Notes: a model not told the origin generated them from the letters alone. 64,000 nt of DNA from Laguncularia racemosa (GCA_037954665.1 JBBMOL010000092.1:2170001-2234000); one strand, 5' to 3'. Positions 35,533-48,574 are shown, counted from the first letter of the stretch. Program-made: numbers and translations.

Positions 35533-36486
35533 CTAAGAAGGCATAGAGACAGGACTATCTTTAGTTTGTGATAAAGGAAGAGTAGAAGTCCCTGATTTAG
35601 AGTCTAAACTAATTTCAATCTCCACCTGCATGGACGATTTTTGCTTGACTTCATCAAATGAAGGGTTAGATGACAAATCACATAACATAGACACCTCATC
35701 AAAAATAACATCTCTACTCACTATAACTTTCTTCAATTCAGGACACCATAGTTTATATCCCTTGACACTGGGTTTAAAACCAAGGAATATACACTTCAAT
35801 GACCGTGGTTCAAGCTTTTCATTATCAACATGTGAATATGCAAGACAGCAAAAAATTTTCAGTTCAAAATAATTACTAGGAGTGCCAAACCATACTTCAA
35901 CTTGAATCTTCTTTTCTATAGCCGTTAATGGAGATCTATTTATCAAGTAACATGTTGTAGAAGCAGCTTCTGCCCAAAATGAATTTGGTAATCTTGCATT
36001 CGAAAGCACGCACTGGACTTTCTCCATGATAGTTCTGTTCATGCGCCCTACTACCCCATTTTACTAAGGTGTGTTAGGAATTGTTAAGTGTCTCACAATT
36101 CCCTCTACTTTGCATAGATTATTAAAATTGTTAGAACAAAACTCTAATCCATTATCTGTGCGAAAACGCTTTACCTCTTTCCTGGTTTGCTTCTCAACCA
36201 TTGTTTTCCATTATTTGAATGTGGGTAGAACATCATTCTTCTACTTTAAGAAGAATACCTAAACACGTCTGGAAAAATCATCTATAATAGTCATCATGTA
36301 AGCAGCACCTCCACTAGATGGCATTCTTGATGGCCCCGGAAGATTAAAGTGGACATAATCTAGAATACCCTTTGTATTATGTGTATTTGTGGTGAATTTG
36401 ACTCTTTTTTGTTTTCCAAACTCACAATATTTACAAAATTTTAACTTGCTGGTGTTTTGCCTCTCAAGTAGACCTCTTTTACTCAA
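35533..36486 (-). pseudogene. Copia integrase, broken
   Basis: Frame 36259-36486 has FCKYCEFGKQKRVKF (zinc-binding CxxC part) and AYMMTIIDDFSRRV (first catalytic Asp). Between the frames, the second Asp region can be read in another frame. Frame 35533-36042 begins MNRTIMEKVQCVLSNARLP and continues through FWAEAASTTCYLINRSP to VSRDVIFDE. At least two stops and one frameshift separate the parts. Confidence 0.88.
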
Positions 36487-36668
36487 TTAAGTCATGCTAG
36501 CTTCACTCATATGCCGTAGATTCATATGCTAGATTTTTTTAGAATCTTCATCTGACAAGGATGAAAAAGTAATAGCAGCATCACCTGTAACGACTAAACC
36601 CTACAAAACATATAAGTTAGCAGCTTGTTTTTTCCCTTTCATAACCACCAACGATCCCCTACTGATCT

Positions 36669-36908
36669 TCAAAACTCCACCTTCACAATGTACTTGTACC
36701 CCTTAGAATCAAGAGTACTAAGAGAAATCAAATTTCTCTTCAAGTCAGGAACATGTCTCACATCACCAAGCATCCTGATAACATCATCATACATTTTAAA
36801 TTTAATTGTTCCAATACCTGCAATACTACAAGAAGCATTATTGCCCACCAAAACGATACCCTTAGAAATCTTTTCATATATTGAAAACCAGTCTAGATTG
36901 AGACACAT
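36669..36908 (-). pseudogene. Copia protease / pre-integrase fragment
   Basis: Contains VLVGNNASCSIAGIGTIKFK and LGDVRHVPDLKRNLISL, the conserved block after the copia protease active site. The usual active-site DSGC region would be just upstream near 36920, where plus-strand sequence still encodes a related stretch. Confidence 0.8.
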
Positions 36909-37223
36909 ATAAAAAGTACAGCCAGAATCTAAGATCCATTCTTGACTAGTTTGTGAATCATTGGAAACAGTAAGGAGCTCAACATAGCTAATTTCTTCAA
37001 CAACATCAACTTCACCAATTTTTTTGGTTGTTTCTCCTTTTGGTTATCATTATCTCTTTTGTTCTTGTTTTAAAATTTATAACATTATGATTTTATATGT
37101 CCCTTCTTCTTGTAGTAATTACAAGTTTTACTCCTATTTGAAAACTTCGATCTGCCCCTTGAATTCCAACTAGAATTTCTATCTTAACTCCTTCTTTGAG
37201 TAACAAGACTCTCAACCTTAGAC

Positions 37224-37589
37224 TCAGTTCCAGTAACTAGAGTTTTCATTTTTTTCATAAGAGGCTAAAGCATCATAAACATCTTCCATAGTAATTGCAT
37301 CATGACTATACAAGATTGTATCTCTAAAATTTGAACACGAAAAAGGTAACAAACATAACAAAATCAAAGCCAGATCTTCTTCATCATACTTTACCTCCAT
37401 GGATTCTAAATCTGATACAATCTCCTTAAAGATGGTCAAGTGATCATCTACGGACCCTCCTTCCATCAAACGGTGTGAGTATAGTCTCTGCTTTAGATGC
37501 AATTTATTAGTCAGACTTTTCATCATGCACAATTGCTCTAATTTCAACCATAGTGTAGCAGCGGTCTTTTCCTTTAACACATCCTGCAA
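37224..37589 (-). pseudogene. Copia gag (UBN2-type) fragment
   Basis: A 121-codon frame with LWLKLEQLCM, KQRLYSHRLMEGGSV and AITMEDVYDALASYEKNE, characteristic of copia gag. Downstream, at about 37085-37140, a remnant zinc knuckle can be read in which the second Cys is Tyr and a stop precedes the last Cys. Confidence 0.85.
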
Positions 37590-37829
37590 AATTTAATTTG
37601 AAATATGAAGATGAATTTGAGAAAGAGCTTTACGATCCTTACGTTATTTTTCTTCAGGAGTCCATGATGCAGGCATCTTATCAAACCCTAACAAAGCATC
37701 ATCCAAATCCATCTATGTGAGAACCGCCCGCATCTTAACCTGCCATAGCGAAAACCTTGTGTGGCGATCTAGCAGTGGAATATCGTATTTGACCGATGCC
37801 ATCGTTTAGAACACAATCAAAGAACCTTT

Positions 37830-37843
37830 GCACTAATACCACT
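37830..37843 (-). other. Primer binding site of the copia element
   Basis: The minus strand reads AGTGGTATTAGTGC directly next to the 5' LTR, close to the initiator-Met tRNA primer site TGGTATCAGAGC (two changes). Confidence 0.75.
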
Positions 37844-38348
37844 TGTTACAATTATGTTAAGGACAAAAACAATGGCAAAAGAAGATTAACAATTGCAAAA
37901 AAATAAAAGACACACAAGATTTACATGGAAAACCTAAATTGGGAAAAATCACGGGCAGAGGAGAGGATAAATCCACTAATTTGAAATTAGAGTACATAAT
38001 TGAGAGAATACAACTCAAAAGACAAATCTCTCAAAGGAATTCGTATAAAGCTTCCTAATACTCGCTCATTCGCATGTCACACAACATTAAAAACACCTCA
38101 TATATATATAAGTGCGAAACTTGGAAAATAAGATAGGCTAGCTCAAGGACGACACAAAAGATGGTAGCTTAAATAAATATGCCGTCAGCCTAAATCTTAA
38201 GCCTAAATCCTACGCCGTCGACTTAAATGCCAACGGCCTTCCAAGCTTCATACACCAGTCTTAAAGGTTAGCGGCCTTCATTCCAAAGTCGGTAGCATTG
38301 AGCACAAAACCTACTGGCCTTCAATCAAATTCGAGGCATTAATCAACA
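37844..38348 (-). repeat. 5' LTR of the copia element
   Basis: 505 bp partner of 33250-33755. The minus-strand TATA-like TTATATATATA lies near 38099-38112. Confidence 0.95.
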
Positions 38349-38353
38349 GTAAC

Positions 38354-40149
38354 TATAGACACGTTTCTTGCAATACCAGCATGGGAGCTTTTTAGATACA
38401 GTCAAATAGGTGATTTCTTCTATAATCGTGATTGTAAATATTCTATATGACAGTTTGAGGATTTATTTTCTTAAAAAAAAAAAAAAAAAATAGACAACTA
38501 GAAAGCAATACTCAGATGGTCACAACATTTACCAAGATTGAGGAAACATTACCTAGTAGACGATTAGAGTTTAATTCAAATAAAGAATAAGACTTTTTAG
38601 TAATTTAAATGAAAGTGATGTTATACCTTTAATGGAAAGCTGATAGATTTGATAACGTGGCACATTAAATACATAAGATGTTCATACTTTGGTATATTAT
38701 TTTAAACTTCTATTATGTTATTTATTATCTGCACTCCTTTACCTAATGTCATTCCTACCCAAAGATTAAGATAGGAGTTCATGGTACCTGTTGGGTGAAA
38801 ACCATATTCCTCAACTTATGACAAAGCCTTTGAATGGATTAAGCCTATTAATCTTACTAATAGATTCTAGGTCACCATAGGAGTTGTCTTCCTTCCTTAA
38901 ATATAATAGCAAATTCTATTGTCCAACTACCAAGTAAGAATAAGTTTATATAATACATGTATATGCATATTTATATGTTACTATCTTGAGTTTTCATGAA
39001 GCATATTATTATTTTTATATATTTTTTGAACGTTGAGAGGAAAAGCAAGAATAGAATAATAGACATATTTTGCAAACCTTCATTAAACTCTTTCCTTAAC
39101 TGATGTATCTTTGCTCACGATTTTGTTTAGAATGCTAGTTACTTAGGCATTTGTATTTAACATGCACATCATCTCAAATAATTCTAGGCACTGCTTTTAT
39201 TTATAGAAATTGAATCTGCTCAATCATGTGTATATCTGTCAAAAGTCTTTTATTTAGTAGAGTTTTCTTACAACCAAATCTTCTTTTATTATTTTCCAAA
39301 TCAAGTTTGTTTTTCCGGTTTTTTTCCTAGGATAGATTAAGTTCATAAAAACTTTCAAACGTTAATATTCTTTTTATCCAAGGTTGTATATCCATGCAAA
39401 AAAATCAAATTCACAATTCTTATCGTTCCGGATGCTGTCAGCTCCCTCTCCATGCTTACACCATGAATCCACGTGACGATACAATGCTACGTTGGGTAAT
39501 CAATTGCCCTAACTGGTCAGTGAAATAAGGTTCACGGGATCGAAAGGAGTAAGAAGTTCACTAAAAGGTTCGTGCGCCCACCAACTTCGATGAGAGAGAG
39601 AGAAAGTGACACGAGAAAAGAAAAGGACAACTAGGGTTTTCGGCCACAAGGAGGGAGAGGAAAGAGGAGGAAATAGGTCGAGAGCGACTACACCTAGGCA
39701 TCCATTAAAGAAAAGAAAAAGGCAAGTTAGTCTATTATTAAAATAATAATAATAACTCGGAGGCTAAATAACTTTTTTTTTTTTTATCTCTGGTTTTAAA
39801 TAATTTTAGGGATCCATAAATAGCGAATAAAGAAATCAAGAATACCCGAAAATGTGTAAAGTTTTTATGCTATTATTGATACTTAATAGCTATAAATAAC
39901 TTAATATTAGATAAAGAGACATGATGGAACCACATAGCCATCTTGTATATATTCATCCAAGGACGAACGCAGGGTTTATTTCAGGGGGAGGCCATTATCG
40001 GCATCATAAAAATCATCAAGTCCATGGTATTATATTATGGATAAATATACATGAGAGTCTTGGAAGTCCATCATATTACATATGACTTTTTTATATGTGC
40101 CTTAATTATAACACATAATTTAATGTGTGACATTTATTATGCTATTGAT
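38354..40149. other. Gene-free spacer
   Basis: AT-rich, with a long poly(A) tract (38474-38490), a purine-rich patch (39590-39730) and no recognisable coding sequence or element ends. Confidence 0.45.
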
Positions 40150-43100
40150 AAATATATATGACGTATGTGGATGTGGTTTGGGTGTTATATATTACAAATT
40201 ATATATATCATATGCGATATGTATATAAGTTTATCTATAATTTATAGTACAATTAAATTTACTATATAGATTGATCTGTATTAAATATAAAAATTAGTAT
40301 CTATATGGTATTGTTCCTTTTATTCTCATTGTTTAAACAACAAGCATATACTAACAATACAAATTGTACTAAGGAAAACAAAAAAGAAAAAAGAAAAGGA
40401 AAAAAAAAAAAAGAAGAGAAGAAGTTGCACCCTCGCTCATCACTTTTAGGCATGATACTTAGATAATCATCACCTTCTCTAGTTGTTGCACTAACGAGAA
40501 AAAGTAACCAAAATTCCATTTGAAGCTTAGTGCGGAGTTAAAAAAGGAAGTATATGGAAAAGTTTATTTTTCCAAACAAAATAATATAAAATTTAAAATT
40601 TTACGTATGAGAGGAAAGAGATCATAAAATAAGTAAAGAAAAAAGAATAATAAATTCATTATGTCAAGGGAATGGATAAGGAGTGTCATTGTATCAGGCG
40701 ATGGAGATGTATGTTTCTTGTTCTTATGAACATAAATAAATAGAAAAAAAAATAAAGAATTAGAAGAAGAAGAAAACAATGACAAGTAAAAGCATTAGTT
40801 TTGCACAATATCTTCAAACAATAACAGATTTTCAATCTTTTTTATTATCAAATAACCAATGCTAACATTATTGAAATTTACATCAATTATCCGTTGCACA
40901 AAATAAAAGATATAAAATTCAAAGGGTTAATTAAAAAATACAAGCTAAATGTGCATGAGAATTGCATGGCACGCACTAAACTACTCCATTGCCCAAATAT
41001 ATTAGATAATGTTTTTTACCTAACAAATAGAGGCTTTAAGTGGCGATGAAAACCATAGAACATAGAAAAAAAAAATGGATTTTCTTTAGTTTAAATTAGC
41101 TTTAACACATATTCATACACGTCAAACATCGCAATCACTTTCATCCTCTAACGCCACGTTGAGCGCTTCTAGTCAGCGTAACCGCTTTACATTTACTGTT
41201 ATAAAAAGTAGACCAAAACCAATATCAAATGATGGGCAACATTTTCCACGAGCAGACGCACCTTTAATCTCTATTGAAGATTAAGTTTTAAATATCAACT
41301 AAAATCGGCAGTAGGAGCTGCCACTTTGATGTGCTAGTTAAGCAATAAGATGAACAAAAACTAGGTGTCCATAGGCAATGAAGGTGTCCAAAGGCTTGTG
41401 AAAGTAAAGAAATATATATATAAAGAAATTAGAAGATAAAAAAATTTAACAATGCTATTAATCTTAAAAGCATCAGTTTTTCTCAATAGCTTCAAACAAT
41501 AATGGATTTTTAATACTTTTTATTATCAAATAACTAATGGTATTATTATTAAAATTTATACCAACTATCCACTACATAAAATGAAGAAGGTAAAATATAA
41601 AGGATCCGTTAGATAATATAACTAAAATTTTCAATTAAACATCCCTTCTCTCAAATATTCATAATAATATAACAAACTTATCATAAGACAAAAACATGTA
41701 CATGACATGCACGAGAATTGCATGCAATATGCATAGAAATTATATGCAACATGCATATAACACACACTACACTACTCCATTGACTAAATATATTAGATCA
41801 TGTTTTAATTACCTACACAAATAGAGGTTTTAAGGGGCAATAAAAACCAAAGAAAATATCTATGAAAAATAGAAAAAATGATTTCCTCTATTTTATTATT
41901 AATTTTAACAGATATCTATGCACGTTGAACATTGTAGTCACTTTTATCCTCTAACGCCACGTTTAGTAGGGGTGGGCAAAAAAATCGACTGAATCGCGAA
42001 TCTAACCAAATCAAATTGTAAATTAAGTTTGAATTGTCGTTTTAGGTTTGAAAAAAAATTACAAACGAAATCAAACTGTTTTATTTTTATGTTAAAAAAA
42101 ATATGAATTGAACTAAACCATAAAATATAAAGAAAAAGGAAATGGTGGTGACAATATAGAAATATATGACTTAAAATGAGAATTCTATATTATTTATTCA
42201 ATTTCTTTTCTTATTTTGTTTCATCAAATAATTTACTTTTTTATTTTATATTTTTTCTTATTGACTTATATATAAACCATAATTATCTTAAGAGAGATAA
42301 TAAAATCTCTTTAAATATATCAAATGAGTATTGAAGATGGTGTATGATATAAAAAAAAGATAATAAATTAATTTTTTGTTGTATTAAGTACAATTTTGCA
42401 TGACTTATAAACTTGTATATAAAAAAATTAATAACACATGTACAAAAGATTCGAACTATGAACTAAATAGGACTAAATTATTTTTTTTTAGGTTTGAAAA
42501 AATTATGAATGAAACCATATGATTAGGTTCAATTTATGAAAAAAAAAACCCTAGTATACGTTTTGATTCTATTCAAAGGACAAATCATACTAAATCAAAC
42601 CAAACTACACCCACCCTAACATTCAGTGTTTCTAATCAACATAACTGTTTTATGCTTACCATTATAAAAAGTAGACCAAAACCAAAATCAAATCATGGGT
42701 AATATTTTCCATGAGTAGATTTACCCTTATTCTCTTTAGAAGATTAAGTTTTACATGTCAAGTAAGATTAGCAACAAGAGGTGCCACTTTGATGTGCTAA
42801 TTAAGCAATAAGATGAAGAAAAACTAGGTGTTGATAGGTTTCTAAGATGTGCTTGTTTCATATAAGTTGTTTTTCTAAACAATTTTCTTGACATTCATTT
42901 TAATCAAAACTTTGTAATCATATAGTGGTAATTTTAAGTGGTGATTGAAACCAAAAAAATATCTATGGAAAATAAGAAGAAATTTTTCTTCTATTATAAA
43001 AATGAAATCATTTTTCTTCCATATGCATGTATCGCATCATGAATGTAAAAGGGTAAAATTGAGGATAAGTTTAATTACTAGATACAAGCTTTTGAATTAA

Positions 43101-43997
43101 ATCTAATTTCGTTTATTCGTGAGAAAATCTCCCAATAATAAATAGGTACATGACTTTCATGAGAATTGCACACAACATGCATAGGGATTATACACGACAT
43201 GCATGTAATATACACTACACTACTCCATTGATTGAAAAGGGCACTAACATGCAATATGTGTGTGTGTATGTGTGTGTGTTAGATGTTAGAAGTGCGAACT
43301 AATTTTTTCTACTTATTGCAAATGAAGAAGGTAAAGGAGTTTATTAATGGAACTAATTTAAGACATGTTTTCCAAGATAATAAGTTGTGATTCAACAATG
43401 TTTGAGTTGAGGTTGGGTATAAAGGAAATAAAGGGTAGATAAGAGTGACAACTTGAAGTTGTAGTTTGATGTAGCATATAGGGATGAAAAATCTTCTTTA
43501 TGCACTTTACCATTACCTAGTGTAAAGATATAAGTATTGATTCTTTTTTTCTTTTGTTCCTTTCATTCTCATTATGTAAATAACAAGTATACAGAAACAA
43601 TACAAATTATTTGAGGAAATCAAAAAGAAAGAAAGAAAGAAAAAATTAGAAGAAGGAGAAAAGAAGTTGCACCAACCCTTACTCATCACGTGAACGATAC
43701 CTAAAGAATCATCTCCTCTCTAGTTTTTGCACTAAGGAAAGAAATGAGCCATCATTTGAAGCTCGATTTAAGGTTTAACAAAGGAGTTTCAAAGGATTAC
43801 ATAAGGTTTCAAGAGTGTTATTGCAAGTATTTGGAAAAGTTTATTTTTCCAAAAAAATTAATATAAACTTTTTAAATTTACAAATAAAAGGAAATAGACG
43901 ATTAAATAAGTATAGAAAGAGTAATAAACCCACTATGTTAGTTGAATGGACAAAGAGTGTCATTATATCAGATAATGGAGGTGTATGTTCTTTATGC
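40150..43997 (+). repeat. Local family of repeated non-coding blocks
   Basis: Several blocks recur in the same orientation. Block V: 40160-40310 and 57785-57935. Block W: 40310-40720 and 43553-43996 (ttgttccttt, agaagttgcacc, tggaaaagtttatttttcc, gagtgtcatt). Block X: 40790-41000, 41465-41800 and part at 43130-43240 (cttcaaacaata, actactccattg). Block Y: 41100-41400 and, split by a MITE, 41930-42840 (gtagaccaaaaccaa, tgccactttgatgtgctag). No coding potential is visible. It looks like successive segmental duplications of one unit of about 0.6-1.3 kb. Confidence 0.65.
41967..42618. mobile_element. hAT-like MITE inside the duplicated block
   Basis: Left end taggggtgggcaaaaaa and right end reverse complement TAGGGTGGGTGTAG form a short inverted repeat. 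Flanks acgtttag (41959-41966) and acattcag (42619-42626) are an 8-bp near-duplication (6 of 8). The paralogous block at about 41157-41170 lacks this insert, which supports an insertion. Confidence 0.6.
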
Positions 43998-45648
43998 TTT
44001 TACCCAAATGGGTGCCTATGTACCTGCTATTTAGGATCAAACAAACGTAGCTCACTTTTCCTGAAAAATTTTAATTATGAAATTTCTTTAGATTTATGTT
44101 TTTACCATTTTAGGATTTTTCTAAAAAATCTAAGCCTAAGCTTGATAATTCGATTTTTTGAAAATAATACTTTTAAGGAAAACACCAATTTTAGATTTAT
44201 TTAAGAAAATGATTTTTCTAAGTGATAAAATTCCATTTTTTCTATTTTTCAACTCATTTCTACTGTTATAAATTTTTATTGATTTTTTATTACTTTTTTA
44301 TAATTTTTATAAATTTTTATTAGTTTTTAATTATTTATTAGTTTTTATTAATTTTTTCATAATTTTTATAATTTTTATTTTTATTGAAAATTTTCTCCTG
44401 ATTTTTATCTATCCTATTTTTAAAATCTTAATTATTATTATTATTTTTTCTAATATTTTTATCATTTTCTATTATAAATTTTCTACATTTTATTATTTAT
44501 CATTATAATTATTATTCTTATTTTTATTATTCATACTAAATCAAATCCTTAAAAAAATAATCTAATTTCTAAAATTTTTCTATTTTTTTGAATTATAAAT
44601 AACAAATAAGAAAATAAATAAATTCGAAATAAATAAAATAAATTCAAAAAATCGAAAAATCCGACTTACCTAGATCTGGGTCAATGCGCGGGTCGGGTCG
44701 GGTCGATCGGACACAGCGGTTGGGAGTACTCATTGACAGCGTTCCAACGGCCTTTCGAAGCGGGTGAGGTGTCGATTCCTAGGTTTTCGGGGGTGAGGAA
44801 CTCAACTGTGGCGGTGGTTTGCTTCAGAAACGCCTCCTGGTGGCTGCCCAACACTTGATCAGTGGTCGCAGTTTTGAACAACTCCGGTGAAGCTTCGATT
44901 CTCTCCTTTTTCTCACTTTTGATCCCTGATCCTGCCTCTCCACTTCATCATCTATTTATAGGCGTTCAAAATCGAGTTGAATAAGCTCGAATTTCCACCG
45001 ATTGAAGCAAATCGGATTTGCGGTTAAAAAAAACAACTCCGATTTATGTAAATCCATCGATTTGTTGCGATTTGATTCCAATTGGATGATGTTTATCTTA
45101 TTTCTATTGAAAATCCGTTGGATTTGTGCAAAAAAATCAAATCAAAACGGTCGAAATTCGGATTTTTCTCATTGCCGGCGATCTCGGACAGAGGTTGAAG
45201 ACGATTACGCGCCCGGCGCGTGTGTTCGCTCTAGCCAATCGGATGCTGACACGTGTCCCAGGCAGAGTAAAATTTTGCAAAACGCGGATTCTGCTTCCCC
45301 ACAGTTTCGAACCCCTGACCTCGCACCCCCGCGCGCGTGCCTGACCCTGGTCCAGACCAGCTGAGCTAGCCCACTTTCGCGATTTTATTTATTTCGCAAA
45401 TTACATATATGTAATGCGCTTTTTTTATTTTTTTGTATTTTTTTTAATTTCAAAAATTTATAAAAATTATTTAATCCTTATTATTGTCGTTTCTGAAATT
45501 ATTTTCCAAAATTGATGTATTTTCCTATTTATTTTTATTTTTTGAACATTTTTCCTATTTTTTCTAAATTAGAAAAAAAATGGAAAAAATTGAAAATTAA
45601 CTATTGTTGATTATTATTGATCCTTAGGGCAAAAATGGGGTGTTTATA
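43998..45648 (-). repeat. 3' LTR of the Ogre-like element, truncated
   Basis: Homologous to about 55763-57462. The first 260 bp of the other LTR (plus-strand left part) are missing. The right end reads ggtgtttata, next to the polypurine tract. It keeps the tRNA-like segment (45304-45372), G-box (45248-45257) and TATA box (about 44951-44961). Confidence 0.88.
45304..45372 (-). other. tRNA-like pol III box pair in the Ogre 3' LTR
   Basis: Same arrangement as at 57108-57175: CTAGCTCAGCTGG, then GGGGTTCGAAAC about 43 bases on. The intervening sequence differs mostly at CpG sites. Confidence 0.5.
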
Positions 45649-45661
45649 GCTGCCCCTCTTT
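45649..45661 (-). other. Polypurine tract of the Ogre-like element
   Basis: The minus strand reads AAAGAGGGGCAGC directly before the 3' LTR, a typical Tat-lineage plus-strand primer. Confidence 0.75.
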
Positions 45662-45879
45662 GTAGTAAAGTTTGAAAAACTTAACTAAAAAGACAAGAAA
45701 GATGCCATTTTTGGCCTCTTGATTGAATGGATAACGCCTTGGTTTGGTTGGTTATCTGGAATTTGGTTTCTGGTAGGAAAATGCACCATGAGCTAATAAT
45801 CCCATGAGTCTTTTGTGATGGTTGGTATTGCTTAGGGATTGGTCCTAAATCTAAGAGTAATGTATCCTCCCAAAAAGTG

Positions 45880-46985
45880 TTATATGGGCTGACTACTTGG
45901 TGATAGAAAATATCTCAAACATTGTTTAGGAGTGTAGAATAGCTGATGATAGGAAGCGTCTTATTGGACTGGCAACCTTGAAGAGAAGATTATCTTAGGA
46001 AGCGCTCTTATGAGCTAGCCACCCGTCAACAGAAGCGTCTAACTAGACTAGCGACTGTTTAGAAAAATACCTTCGAAGAGTGCTCTTATGAGCTAACTGA
46101 TCGGTCATCAAAAGTGCTCCTACGAGTTGACTAATTGATGGATTCGAAAAGTGTTCCTCTGAGCTAACTGATTGATAGATTCGAAAAGTGCTCCTCTGAG
46201 CTAACTTTAGGAAAAGGTGTCTAGGAAAGTGCCCCATTTGCGGCTAACTAACCTATAGCGAGAGGACATGCCTCAAAAGGTGCCCCTGTGGGCTGACATT
46301 TAGAAGGTGTGTTTGGGAAAGTGCCCCATTACAGGCTGACTAACCCTAGCGGGAAGTGTCTTCTTAGACTCACGACCCTGGGGGGAAATGTCTCGAAAGG
46401 TGCCCCTACAGGCTGACCTTAAGACAAGATATTTAGGAGAATGCCCCATTGTGAGCTGACTAACCTATAACATAGAAAAATGTCTCAAAAAGGTGCCCTT
46501 GTGGGTTGACCCTAAGAGAGGATATCTAGGAATGTGCCCCTCTATGGGCTGACTAATCCATGGTAGGAATACATGTTTCAAAAGGTGCCCCAATGTGCTG
46601 ACCCCACGAGATATTTAGGAAAGTGTCCCATTGTGAGCGGACTAACCTATGGCATAGAGAAACGTCTCAAAAAGGTGCCCTTGTGGGCTGACCCTAAGAG
46701 AGAATGTGCAGGGAAGTGCCCCGATGTGGGCTAACTAACCTATGACAAAATGTCTCGAAAGGGTGCCCTTATGGGCTAACCCTGAAAGATGAAGTTTAGG
46801 AAAGTGCCCCTCTGTGGGCTAACTAACCTATGACAGGAAAAAAATGTCTTGAAAGGTGCCCTTACAGGCTGACCTTATGAAGGGATATCCAGGAAAGTGC
46901 CCCATTACGAGCTGACTAACCTTTTCAAGGGGATGTTTGGACAAGTGCCCTATTGTGGGCTGACTAATCTTATGCTTTTGAAAAT
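45880..46985 (-). repeat. Tandem repeat array in the 3' region of the Ogre-like element
   Basis: Eight or nine units of about 85-105 bp between about 46226 and 46985, each with an aaagtgccccattgtggg, ctgactaacctat, aaaatgtctc, aaaggtgccc and gggctgaccct order. More diverged, shorter units of about 40 bp (aaaagtgctcctctgagcta) occupy 46085-46215. The array lies between the integrase stop and the polypurine tract. It has no long frame on either strand. Confidence 0.85.
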
Positions 46986-47500
46986 GCTTCTACTGACTGG
47001 GTTAAATGATTTGATGTTTTCATGATATGTAGATGATAGTTATTTATTTTAATATGCTTGCTAATTTATCGTTAATAGCAACCAAACAACCAAACCTTCG
47101 TGCTGGTTTGTTCCTGCTTCGCTTCTTCTTATCTTGACACGGGGTTGAAAATCTTGATATGCTTCCTTTCTTGTGCGCATGGCTCTTTTGACGGTAGTGT
47201 TATCCTACTAATGCACTAGTTTTAATGCTCAAGAGTAGATAGAATTATATTACAAAATTTATTGAGATTCAGTATCATTTTAGTGTTTATCCTTCATTGG
47301 TGAAGTGATGGGTAATGTGTTTAGGAATGTTTGTTGTAATTGGTAATTGGTTGGAATTATCGACCATCAGAGACATTAACTTTGCTTATAAAAAATGAAA
47401 ACTAGACTTAACGAAACTTGTATTAAATATTGGCTTTCATAAACACTGGCAAAATTTCAATTCCTTTGCCTAAGGATAGTATATCTTTACAGCATCTGCA

Positions 47501-48574
47501 TTAATGGGGTCTCTCAATTCTGGACCATCCATTTGAGTCAATATCAAAGCACCTCCTGACAATACCTTTTTTTACCACATACGGACCCTCATAATTCGAG
47601 GCAAATTTGCCTCTGGAGTCTTGGGCATTCGGGAGAGCCTTCTTTAGCACCGGATCTCCTTCTTTGAAGTATCGAGGCCTCATCTTCTTGTTAAATGCTC
47701 GGGTCATCCTTTGTTGGTAACACTGGCCGTGACATAGTGCAGTGAGTCTTTTTTCATCAATCAGATTCAGCTGATCAAGCCTCTTCTTTACCCAGCTTGA
47801 TTCTGTTAACTGAGTTTCTGACAGAATTCTGAATGACGGTATTTTGACCTCGGTTGGTAGCACTGCCTCAGTACCATATACCAATGAATATGGGGTAGCT
47901 CCAGTAGATGTTCTTATTGAAGTCCTATAAGCCATGAGAGTAAACGGTAACATTTCGTGCCAATCTTTGTAAGTAGTTGTTATTTTTTCGATGATCTTTT
48001 TGATATTCTTGTTAGCTGCTTCTACTGCCCCGTTCATCTGAGGTCGATAGGGAGTTGAATTTCTATGGTTTATGTGGAATTGTCGACATAAACCTGTCAT
48101 CGACTTGTTATTAAGATTGGTACCATTGTCGGTGATGATGGACTCAAGAACTCCATATCGAGCTATTATGTCCCTTTTTAAGAAACGGACTATCACTCCT
48201 TTGGTGACATTGGCATATAACGAAGCTTATACCCTTTTGGTGAAGTAATCAATTACCACCAATATGAACCTGTGGCCATTGGATGCTGTCGGAGTGATTG
48301 GACCAATTATGTCGATTCCCTACATGGAGAAAGGCTATGGTGCTGACAACAAGTGTAGCTCATTGGGCGAAGCGTTTATCCGGTTTGCATATACTTGACA
48401 TAAATGACAGTGCTTGACATTTTTGATGCAATTCGATTCCATGGTTAGCCAATAGTATCCTAACCTCATGATTTTTCGGGCCAACATGTAGCCGTTCATA
48501 TGAGGTCCACATACTCCTTCATATACCTCTTTTATCAGTTCATGGGCTTCATTTTTATCCACACATCTTAACAA
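47501..48574 (-). pseudogene. Ogre-like integrase
   Basis: Frame 48335-48574 has the zinc-binding part (GVCGPHMNGYMLARKI, HCHLCQVYAN). Frame 47501-48196 has YGVLESIITDNGTNL (catalytic Asp), YRPQMNGAVEAANKNIKKI (catalytic Glu), and the C-terminal FASNYEGPYVVKK. Stops near 48225 and 48325 break the link. The last residues end shortly before the repeat array. Confidence 0.92.

Larger units (their letters stand above)
33250..38348 (-). mobile_element. Ty1/copia retrotransposon, complete but decayed (TNT1/Tork-like)
   Basis: A 5.1 kb element on the minus strand with LTRs at 37844-38348 (5') and 33250-33755 (3'), each TG...CA. It is flanked by a perfect 5-bp duplication, gtaac, at 33245-33249 and 38349-38353. 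Domain order gag, integrase, RT, RNase H is that of copia. The LTRs differ much more than those of the gypsy element at 21503-27054, so this is older. The polyprotein is split by many stops and frameshifts. Confidence 0.95.

Noticed and set aside
45880..46985. CRISPR-like array
   Set aside because: Repeats are tandem, 85-105 bp and diverged, without unique spacers of constant size, inside a plant retrotransposon.
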